Assembly: GCA_045118335.1 (NCBI GenBank)
Contig: JBGUXY010000087.1
Coordinates: 1-27,688 of the forward strand
DNA length: 27,688 bases
DNA from: W1P20-047 sp045118335
Lineage (GTDB): Bacteria; Actinomycetota; Coriobacteriia; Coriobacteriales; Eggerthellaceae
Direction: 5' to 3'
Shown here: in pieces, positions 21,900 to 27,688 of the stretch
Position numbering within the stretch: position 1 is the stretch's first letter
How the letters are laid out: every line of letters begins with the position of its first letter
Made by a program: the position numbers and the translations under genes
The notes under the pieces: generated by a model
Seen by the model: only the letters and a program-made list of their open reading frames with translations
The model's database searches: none
Told to the model about the DNA's origin: nothing

Positions 21900-22778
21900 C
21901 TACGAGAACAGTTCGCGCGCGATTTCGTCGGTGGGCATATCTACGCCATACCAGACGCGCTCGCCTTCAGCAGCCTGCTCGAGCAGCATTCCCAAGCCTG
22001 GGACCACCGTGCAGCCGCATGCCCGTGCCGTGCGTATGAGCTGTGTTTCGCGAGGCAGGTATATTGCGTCGGCCACCGTCATGCCGGGGCGGATGGATTC
22101 CGCTGACAGGGGCAGGTCGGTACAGCCTTCTCCCATGCCGACGCTGCTCGCGTTCACGAGGATGTCGCTCGACGCGACGGATTCGCGCAACTCGGAGCTG
22201 CTGGCCAGGTCGTGCAGCTCGAGCTGGCAGCAAGTCTGCGCCGCCACGTTTGAGATGAGTTCCTGCGCGTGTGCGAACGACTTTCCGCCTCCGCGGGCGA
22301 ATACGTCGATGCGCGCCACGCCGTCGAGCGACGCCTGCACGAGGATGGCGCTGCCGGCACCGCCCGGCCCGATGAGCGTCATGCGTGCCCCGTCCGTTTG
22401 CACACCGTGCTTGCGCAGGTTCGCCATGAAGCCAGCTCCATCGGTGTTGTGGCCGGTCAAGCGCCCGTCTGCTTCCTTCCTGATCACGTTCACGGCGCCC
22501 ATGAGCCGTGCTGCCGGCGAGAGCTCGTCGAGGAAGGGGATAACCGCCTGCTTGCACGGCATGGTCACGTTCGCACCGTCCCAGCCATGCATCACGCGCA
22601 ACGCTGCGATGACGTCGCCCGCGTCTTCGGGTTGCACGTCGAAGGCGAGGTATACGGTGTTGATGCCCAGCAGCTCGAAGGAGCGCGTATGGATGGCGGG
22701 CGACATCGAGTGATCCACCGGGCTGCCGATGAGGCAGACCATATGCGTGTGGCCGTCTATGCGTTGCATCTTTTCCAT
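21900..22778 (-). CDS. aroE: Shikimate dehydrogenase (shikimate/quinate dehydrogenase family)
   Basis: This 292-residue enzyme reduces 3-dehydroshikimate to shikimate with NADPH. Substrate-binding motifs are complete: SMSPAIHTRSF, NVTMPCK (Lys76 catalytic), GAVNVIRK, and GHNTDGAGF with the catalytic Asp113. The dinucleotide loop reads LIGPGGAGSA (135-144), and the C-terminal VPGLGMLLEQAAEG matches the closing motif. The PGGAG loop and the GRLTGHNTD phrase recall the YdiB/quinate-type branch, so quinate activity cannot be excluded. AGGA lies 7 nt before ATG 22778. It begins 4 nt after the aroD stop, forming an aroD-aroE operon. Confidence 0.92.
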   Translation of the reverse strand: MEKMQRIDGHTHMVCLIGSPVDHSMSPAIHTRSFELLGINTVYLAFDVQPEDAGDVIAALRVMHGWDGANVTMPCKQAVIPFLDELSPAARLMGAVNVIRKEADGRLTGHNTDGAGFMANLRKHGVQTDGARMTLIGPGGAGSAILVQASLDGVARIDVFARGGGKSFAHAQELISNVAAQTCCQLELHDLASSSELRESVASSDILVNASSVGMGEGCTDLPLSAESIRPGMTVADAIYLPRETQLIRTARACGCTVVPGLGMLLEQAAEGERVWYGVDMPTDEIARELFS

Positions 22779-22782
22779 GCTG

Positions 22783-23544
22783 TTATCCTATCGCGTCGTG
22801 GAGATCGGCCATGATGCGTCTTGCCAGCTCCAGGTCGACTTGACCCGGGGCGCTCGCGCTATCCAGCGCGCAGAACGTGCCTGCGCTCCCGAAAGCTTCC
22901 CCGACCAGCCGGGTGATTGTCCCTGCGCGGCCCATAGCCATGGTGACGAGTGGCAAACCGGTTTCGCGTCTTGCCTGTTCGGTAGCCTGAAGCAGGCGCA
23001 GGGCGTCGCTCTCGTCGTGCGCCATGACTGCGAGCTTGGGGATGTCTGCTCCGAGTTGGGCCATGCGCACGAGCAGGCCGTACATGTCATCGACGTTGGG
23101 GGTGGCTTCGAAATCATGGTGACTCACGATCACCTTGACCCCGCGGCAATGCGCTTGGCGGACTGCCTCCCGCACGGCTTCGTCGCCGATGCGCAGTTCC
23201 ACGTCCACTGCATCGATGGCGCCAAGCTCGACTATCGCGTGGACGAGGTCGATGTAGTCGGCATCGGCGATGTCGGCGGCCCCGCCTTCCTGCGCCGTGC
23301 GGAAGGTGAACAGTACGGGAGTGTTCGGGACCGCGGCTACAAGTTCGTCGGCGACTTGCGTCATGTCTGCATATCCACTTGCTCCGGCCATGAAATCGGC
23401 GCGCCATTCCACGAGGTCCGCCCCCGCTTCGGCCGCTCTTCTAGCTTGATCGATGCACCCTTCAACATCCGAAGCCATGAGCGAGACGATGGTTTTCGGC
23501 GCACCTTCGCCAAGGCGCACGTCTCTGATCGTCAGCGTATTCAT
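22783..23544 (-). CDS. aroD: Type I 3-dehydroquinate dehydratase
   Basis: This 253-residue class I aldolase-type enzyme converts 3-dehydroquinate to 3-dehydroshikimate through a Schiff base. Visible active-site residues are Glu46 and Arg48 in LVEWRADF, His143 in SHHDFEATP, Lys170 in DIPKLAVMA (Schiff-base lysine) and Arg212 in GTITRLVGEAFGS, with Gln235 in APGQV. Numbering and order agree with the enteric AroD family. Length is normal. The ribosome site (GGACGG before ATG 23544) is modest. The -10 at 23632-23637 gives a leader of about 80 nt containing a 6-bp hairpin (23607-23624). It heads the aroD-aroE operon. Confidence 0.93.
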   Translation of the reverse strand: MNTLTIRDVRLGEGAPKTIVSLMASDVEGCIDQARRAAEAGADLVEWRADFMAGASGYADMTQVADELVAAVPNTPVLFTFRTAQEGGAADIADADYIDLVHAIVELGAIDAVDVELRIGDEAVREAVRQAHCRGVKVIVSHHDFEATPNVDDMYGLLVRMAQLGADIPKLAVMAHDESDALRLLQATEQARRETGLPLVTMAMGRAGTITRLVGEAFGSAGTFCALDSASAPGQVDLELARRIMADLHDAIG

Positions 23545-23631
23545 GTAGCACCGTCCAATCGTCGCCGGAGAGCTGGATGCACCCGCCCCGCCGGTCTTGG
23601 TTCGTCAGCCGCGCGGTTGCGGCTCCGTGCA

Positions 23632-23637
23632 ATTATA
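23632..23637 (-). promoter_or_regulatory. -10 box of the aroD-aroE operon
   Basis: A perfect TATAAT reads leftward at 23637-23632. No strong -35 is found at 16-18 nt. The predicted start of transcription falls near 23625, next to AGCCGC/GCGGCT arms (23607-23612 and 23619-23624) that would form a hairpin at the 5' end of the message. Confidence 0.5.
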
Positions 23638-23694
23638 AGTCGATTGCATAAGATTGGGCTTCCAAAGGCATCCTGCTAAGAGGTTTTGACGTAA

Positions 23695-23848
23695 TCTGAC
23701 GTTCATGACGGTTCTGCACGGGCGAATCGCGATAAACGATGCCCTTGGCGGCAAAATGGGGCTCACGATTGTCGTGACTGAACACTAACATAGTTCAAAT
23801 TGTCTCAGATGGACGCCGAGCTCGTGCAGAACCGTCATGAACGTCAGA
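23695..23848. repeat. MITE-like element with 26-bp perfect terminal inverted repeats
   Basis: Positions 23695-23720 and 23823-23848 are perfect inverted copies; the arm starts TCTGACGTTCATGACG and ends CTGCACG. The 102-nt centre contains smaller dyads (CACGA-TTG-TCGTG, GAAC...GTTC) and no gene. No target-site duplication is obvious. It fills much of the 360-nt gap between the divergent aroD and aroK genes, 56 nt before aroK. It could be a non-autonomous insertion element or a very long regulatory hairpin. Confidence 0.7.
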
Positions 23849-23904
23849 AATGGTGCAAAGTATTGGGAAACGCAGAGCGGAAACCGGTCAAGCTGGGAGG
23901 TGTC

Positions 23905-24456
23905 ATGCGGGCAGGCGACAACGGTGACTATCGGCTCACCAAGCCGGTGTTTCTCATCGGTTTCATGGGGTCGGGGAAAACGAGTGTGGCAGATTACCTG
24001 GCTCGCGAGCGCGGCCTTTCGGCTGTCGACGCCGACGACTATCTGGAAGCATGTGAAGGCCGATCCATCGCAAGCATCTTCGCCGAGGATGGGGAAGGGC
24101 ATTTCCGCGACCTCGAGACTCGCTATCTGCGAGAACTTGCCGAAGGAGAGCCGTGCCTGGTCAGCACCGGTGGCGGCGTGGTGAAGCGACCCGAGAACGT
24201 GGCCATCATGAGTGAGCGCGGTTTCGTGGTTTACCTGCGAACCACGGCCGAGGAATCGGCGGCGCGCATCCCCGATTCATCCTCGCGTCCGCTGTTCAAG
24301 AACCTGGAAACCGCGCGTGTGACCCTTTCCGAGCGCGAACCGCTCTACGAGGCCGCGGCGGACATTCGGGTCGAAACCGTTGGCCGCCCTGTCGAGGAAA
24401 TAGCGCAGGAGGTGCTGTCGATTCTCGAGCATGCATGGGTCGCGATGCGCCGTTGA
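23905..24456 (+). CDS. aroK: Shikimate kinase
   Basis: This 183-residue enzyme phosphorylates shikimate with ATP. It has Walker A GFMGSGKTS (19-27), the substrate-binding DADDYLE (Asp42-Asp44), FRDLETRYLREL with its Arg, the STGGGVV glycine loop (87-93) and the lid/adenine region RIPDSSSRPLFK. GGGAGG ends 4 nt before ATG 23905, which fixes the start; the open frame further upstream runs back into the inverted-repeat element. The length is typical, with a 12-residue N-terminal extension. It stands opposite to aroD-aroE, giving three consecutive shikimate-pathway steps in the locus. Confidence 0.92.
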   Translation: MRAGDNGDYRLTKPVFLIGFMGSGKTSVADYLARERGLSAVDADDYLEACEGRSIASIFAEDGEGHFRDLETRYLRELAEGEPCLVSTGGGVVKRPENVAIMSERGFVVYLRTTAEESAARIPDSSSRPLFKNLETARVTLSEREPLYEAAADIRVETVGRPVEEIAQEVLSILEHAWVAMRR

Positions 24457-24532
24457 GCCGAGCTGGCGATGAGGCAGTCGACCTTCCAACCGGAAACTTT
24501 GCCCCCAATCGGACATCTTGCCTAGATCTGGA

Positions 24533-26005
24533 TCATTCCGTTCGCGTAGCCAGCTTCACTGCGCGGTAGGCGCCGTCGTAGGTGCCTGCGGCGGCTGCAG
24601 CTTCGATGCGGTCGCACATGAAGGGTACGAGTTCGCGATCGACTTGCAGCAGGTCGATGGCGGCGCATGTTTCCTCAAGCGTTTCCAGCTCGTAGGTGCC
24701 GTCGCCCACTTCGGCGGAACGTATTGCGCCCCACGCCTCATGGCCGCCTACGCGGCGGATCATCAGCTTCGGTACAGGGTAGAACGAAAGCTCACTTGGT
24801 TTGGTGATTAACACGTCAGCTATGCGCATGAGCAAGTTGGTGGAATAGACAGCTGCAAAGATGTTATCGTGGCAGAACGCATGAATGCCATAGACGGTCT
24901 CGGTGCGTGCCACTTCTGCAAAAGCCTGCGTGTGCGCATAGTCGTCGAAATAGGTCTCAGCTTGGGACAAAGAGGGCAGCTTGCGCGCGAGCTTGTTCCA
25001 CACTTTCCGGTGGTCGCCAACGTTTATCATCAGCGTTGCGCGTCCCGCCTCGATTTCGGGCAGTAAGTGCTCGATTATCCCTGCGAACAGGTCGAACTGG
25101 GCGCCAGCGCCTCCGACGGAAAGCAAGTAGCGCACGGGTTCGCCGGCGGCAGCCCGCGCACGTCGAGCGGAACAGTCGTCTTCAATGCCCACAACCAGCT
25201 CGTGGTCCACATAGTGTCCCACGTAGTGCAACGCATCAGCTGGCATGGGCTTGAGCACCCGATTTTTGTCCATGCCGCGCAGCTGACGATATCCCCAGTA
25301 AGCGCTGGGAGTCTGTACGGTGTGCGCAGCTCCTTCTGCCAGGTGCAGCGCCATGGGCCAGTTATCGGGGATGGCATTCACCACATGCGTGAGTCCCGCA
25401 TGCACCGCCGCTTGAGCTGGCCAAGCGTGCGTGGCGACAAAAGGCACGTCGCGAGGAAGCTCGGCGAGCACGGGCGCCATCAGTTCGGCAACTCTTTGAT
25501 CGGAGGCGTTGTAGGATATCTTGCGGAATCCTTCCGAGTTCAGAGGTTCCCAAACCAGTTTGTTGAACGCCCCCACCTGCTGGCTTAAGCGCGAGCCCTT
25601 CGAGTACAGGTCGTTTTGCCACCCCACGACCTTCGAGCAGGTGCTTTCCGGAAAGGCCATCAGGTCGAACCAGAACGGATCAAAGCCCAGGGCGTGTGCA
25701 GCAGAGGCTATCGCCATGGAAATGCGGTAGTGCCCGAACCCCATGCGGATGTTTCCCACGACTACGGGCAAGCTACCTTTGGGGAAGGCGAAGCGAGCCG
25801 TTCTCTGTCGGGCGGGCACTACGTTGCGCACGCCCAGGGCAGGCCCTATCACCGGGATTTCCGCAATCTGCAGATGATGCGGTTCGTCGGAATCGTCGCC
25901 AAAGCGCTTCGCGAACTTTTTCTTCGCGTTGACTGCGTGTTGAAGATCGCGTTTTCCGATGGCGTTTCCGAAGATGGTGGTAGCTCGGTCGGTAGTGTCG
26001 TGCAT
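24533..26005 (-). CDS. GT-B-like glycosyltransferase family protein (function unassigned)
   Basis: This 490-residue cytoplasmic protein starts at ATG 26005, with AAGGG 6 nt upstream. Residues 82-100 read VVGNIRMGFGHYRISMAIAS, like the glycine-rich acceptor loop with conserved G-x-G-H-x-R in MurG and diacylglycerol glycosyltransferases. Residues near 280-350 (RYLLSVGGAGAQFDLFAG) are like the start of the second GT-B domain, and VLITKPSELSFYPVPKLMIRRVGGHE occupies the place of the nucleotide-sugar motif (K-P-G-x-x-x-x-E in MurG). The match is at motif level only; the typical PGG is replaced by PSE. It is divergent from a TetR regulator whose operator lies 53 nt from this start, so it may be controlled by it. 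An unusual member of the GT28-like group is my best guess. Confidence 0.6.
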   Translation of the reverse strand: MHDTTDRATTIFGNAIGKRDLQHAVNAKKKFAKRFGDDSDEPHHLQIAEIPVIGPALGVRNVVPARQRTARFAFPKGSLPVVVGNIRMGFGHYRISMAIASAAHALGFDPFWFDLMAFPESTCSKVVGWQNDLYSKGSRLSQQVGAFNKLVWEPLNSEGFRKISYNASDQRVAELMAPVLAELPRDVPFVATHAWPAQAAVHAGLTHVVNAIPDNWPMALHLAEGAAHTVQTPSAYWGYRQLRGMDKNRVLKPMPADALHYVGHYVDHELVVGIEDDCSARRARAAAGEPVRYLLSVGGAGAQFDLFAGIIEHLLPEIEAGRATLMINVGDHRKVWNKLARKLPSLSQAETYFDDYAHTQAFAEVARTETVYGIHAFCHDNIFAAVYSTNLLMRIADVLITKPSELSFYPVPKLMIRRVGGHEAWGAIRSAEVGDGTYELETLEETCAAIDLLQVDRELVPFMCDRIEAAAAAGTYDGAYRAVKLATRTE

Positions 26006-26019
26006 TGCCGGCCCTTCTA

Positions 26020-26049
26020 TTGACAGTCGTGGGGTAAATCTGATAGTCT
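26020..26049 (+). promoter_or_regulatory. Promoter of the TetR-MFS unit
   Basis: A perfect TTGACA (26020-26025) is followed after 18 nt by TAGTCT (26044-26049). The start of transcription would be near 26056, just before the operator palindrome, so a bound repressor would block it. An additional GATA-6-nt-TATC dyad overlaps the -10. Confidence 0.55.
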
Positions 26050-26057
26050 AATATCTC

Positions 26058-26078
26058 AATGATAGGTTTACTATCATT
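26058..26078. promoter_or_regulatory. TetR-type operator palindrome
   Basis: AATGATAG (26058-26065) and CTATCATT (26071-26078) are perfect 8-bp arms around GTTTA. The position between divergent genes, directly upstream of a TetR-family gene and downstream of its -10, is typical for an autoregulatory operator. A related weaker site (GATAGTCTAATATC, 26042-26055) adjoins it. Confidence 0.75.
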
Positions 26079-26117
26079 ATGCAGAAGAGACTACCATCAT
26101 GCGAAGGGATGTGTCAA

Positions 26118-26762
26118 TTGAGCACCGTGGGAGCAACGCGTCAGATGAAACGTTCTGCCAGAGAAGGCGTCATCGTGGAGGCTGCAGCAGAGCTGTTTCC
26201 CGAAAACGGCATCGAACCGGTTAAGATGACCGACGTTGCCACGGCTTCTGGCGTGGGCGTGGCGTCGCTGTACCGTTACTTCGGCACGAAGGTGAACCTC
26301 GCTTTAGAAACCGGCGCCTTGCTGTGGAGGCGTTTCTGTGAGCATTTCACCGACAACCTGACAAAAGAGTTCGATGGCAAGACTGGCTATGCGCAGATGG
26401 AGGAGCTGTTCGGCCTCTACAGTCACATGTACTCGCAGCGTCCGCAGTTTATTGCCTTTCTCGATGAGCTTGACCACATGGTGCTCATGAACGAAGTCGA
26501 CCCCGACCGGCTGGCTTCTTACGAGGCGGAGATCATGCGGTTCTATCCTCTATATCTGGCGTCGTTCGAGCGCGGTGTGGAAGACGGTAGCATCCGCTCT
26601 GACGTGGACTTCCCGCTCTTCTACCTGACGTGTTCGCATTCGCTCATGGGTGTGGCGCAGAAGCTCATTCGTGGTGACATCCTGCCCTCGGACGACTTCG
26701 CGCAGGGCAGCGCCGAGTTGAAGATGGCTGTCGATGTGGTGCTCAACTACCTGAAAGCCTAA
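26118..26762 (+). CDS. TetR-family transcriptional regulator
   Basis: From TTG 26118 this is 214 residues. The N-terminal helix-turn-helix domain reads IVEAAAELFPENGIEPVKM, TDVATASGVGVASLYRYFG, TKVNLALETG, the classic TetR pattern with S-x-Y-R-Y-F. The C-terminal half is a helical ligand-binding domain (YAQMEELFGLYSHMY, FIAFLDELDHMVLMNE). AAGGGA 8-9 nt before TTG 26118 supports that start; ATG 26079 lies directly behind the operator without a ribosome site, and ATG 26145 is another option. It probably represses itself, the downstream MFS gene (35 nt away) and perhaps the divergent glycosyltransferase gene. The ligand is unknown. Confidence 0.88.
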   Translation: MSTVGATRQMKRSAREGVIVEAAAELFPENGIEPVKMTDVATASGVGVASLYRYFGTKVNLALETGALLWRRFCEHFTDNLTKEFDGKTGYAQMEELFGLYSHMYSQRPQFIAFLDELDHMVLMNEVDPDRLASYEAEIMRFYPLYLASFERGVEDGSIRSDVDFPLFYLTCSHSLMGVAQKLIRGDILPSDDFAQGSAELKMAVDVVLNYLKA

Positions 26763-26797
26763 CGCGAAGGGCCGTGCAATTCCGATAGGAGACTTTC

Positions 26798-27688
26798 ATG
26801 TCTGAGCTCACCCAACCGAAGCTCGCCAGCAACAAGATCCTGTGGCTTTTCGCCGTTGGCCAGTTGGGCTGGTCGATGCTTTCGGGCATCATCGCGAACT
26901 GGCTTGTGTACTACTACCAGCCAGGAGAATCGCTGCTAGCACAGGGCCATCAACTCTTCATCACGCAGGGAGCGGTGTTTTTGGGGCTCACCGTCATCGG
27001 CATGGCCACGGCTTCGGGGCGCGTATTCGATGCCATTACCGACCCGCTCATCGGCTCGCTTTCCGACCGCTGCAAGCACCGCTTGGGGCGGCGCATCCCG
27101 TTCATGCGTTTTGCTGCTATTCCGTTTGCGTTGATCACCGTGCTGGTGTTCTGCTCGCCCGTGGCCGGGCAAAGCCCGCTGAACAACGCGTTCCTGGTCG
27201 TGATGGTGCTGCTCTTTTACCTGTGCATGACCTGTTACTGCACCCCGTTCAACGCGCTCATTCCCGAGCTCGGCCGCACGCAGAAGCTGCGCATCAACGT
27301 GTCCACCTACATCTCCACTACGTACTTCTTCGGCACGGCGTTTGCCTATCTGGTGCCCAACATCGCGGGCGTCTTCGAGGCTTCGCTGGGCTCGGTGGGT
27401 AGCTTCCGCGTGACCATTGCCATCTTGGCGGCGTTCGCCATGGTGTGCATGCTCGTGCCCACATTCGCCATCGACGAGCACACCTATGCGGACACCACGC
27501 CGTCGACCACCCCGACGTTCTCCAGTCTGGCGAAGACGTTCTCCAACGGGCAGTTCCGCACGTTCGTGTGCTCCGACGTGCTGTATTGGATTGCGCTCAC
27601 CATGTTCCAGACCGGCCTGCCGTTCTACATCACCGAGCTCATGGGGCTCGACGACGGCATGACGTTTCCGCTGTTCGCGCTCATGACC
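26798..27688 (+). CDS. MFS transporter, GPH/MelB type (partial, runs off the window)
   Basis: ATG 26798 has GGAG 7 nt upstream, and the frame is open for 297 codons to the window end with no stop. The protein has several membrane helices and the GPH cation symporter signature DAITDPLIGSLSDRC followed by LGRRIPFM near residues 80-110. The stretch MTCYCTPFNALIPELGRTQKLR (first loop after helix 4) is also typical. Members carry glycosides, pentosides or hexuronides with Na+ or H+; the substrate is unknown. It is preceded by the TetR gene and is probably co-transcribed and controlled by it. Roughly the last third is missing. Confidence 0.88.
   Translation, partial: MSELTQPKLASNKILWLFAVGQLGWSMLSGIIANWLVYYYQPGESLLAQGHQLFITQGAVFLGLTVIGMATASGRVFDAITDPLIGSLSDRCKHRLGRRIPFMRFAAIPFALITVLVFCSPVAGQSPLNNAFLVVMVLLFYLCMTCYCTPFNALIPELGRTQKLRINVSTYISTTYFFGTAFAYLVPNIAGVFEASLGSVGSFRVTIAILAAFAMVCMLVPTFAIDEHTYADTTPSTTPTFSSLAKTFSNGQFRTFVCSDVLYWIALTMFQTGLPFYITELMGLDDGMTFPLFALMT

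Noticed and set aside
22729..23679. 316-codon open frame on the plus strand
   Set aside because: It is antisense to aroD and aroE, which have all catalytic residues; no motif or ribosome site supports it.
24457..24532. Possible terminator between aroK and the glycosyltransferase gene
   Set aside because: No convincing stem was found in this 76-nt convergent gap.

Overview
The window looks like a piece of a Coriobacteriia chromosome, most likely Eggerthellaceae (Slackia/Eggerthella-like). The reasons are moderately high GC, frequent GTG/TTG starts with GGAG-type ribosome sites, a BvgS-type sensor kinase with two extracytoplasmic solute-binding domains, and the kinds of protein present. This placement is inference from style and gene content; no marker gene such as rRNA is present.

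Region 1 (1-9653) is the most distinctive part. After a GC-rich, strongly dyad-symmetric stretch (1-300) comes a 74-residue acidic peptide gene (464-688) whose end resembles a double-glycine-type leader, closed by a strong terminator. Next is a tightly packed plus-strand operon: ECF-like sigma factor, short NHLM-type secretion (HlyD-like) protein, a doubly coupled 22-codon mini-ORF, a C39-peptidase ABC exporter, a second NHLM-type ABC exporter, a STAS protein, and a membrane sensor carrying both a SpoIIE/PP2C phosphatase and a GHKL kinase domain. I read this as a peptide-processing export machine wired to its own sigma factor and partner-switching module. No recognisable peptide-modifying enzyme is present in the window.

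Region 2 (9654-15649): a REP-like repeat separates the operon from a convergent EamA transporter. Then follow a VanX-type D-Ala-D-Ala dipeptidase, a divergent orphan hybrid histidine kinase, and a convergent radical SAM protein with its own good promoter.

Region 3 (15650-21850): plus-strand genes for an alpha/beta hydrolase, an HD phosphohydrolase and a SAM methyltransferase (apparently one operon), a CmpB-type membrane protein, a TrmH/SpoU-type RNA methyltransferase and a second HD hydrolase. A 96-bp minus-strand relic of an aldo/keto reductase lies between the methyltransferase and the membrane protein. A second copy of the REP-like repeat forms the very end of the RNA methyltransferase gene.

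Region 4 (21851-27688): shikimate pathway genes aroD-aroE (minus) and aroK (plus) flank a 154-bp element bounded by 26-bp perfect inverted repeats. They are followed by a GT-B-like glycosyltransferase gene (minus), a divergent TetR regulator with a perfect 8+8 bp operator, and the start of a GPH/MelB-type MFS transporter that runs off the window. No tRNA, rRNA, CRISPR array, transposase or phage gene was seen.
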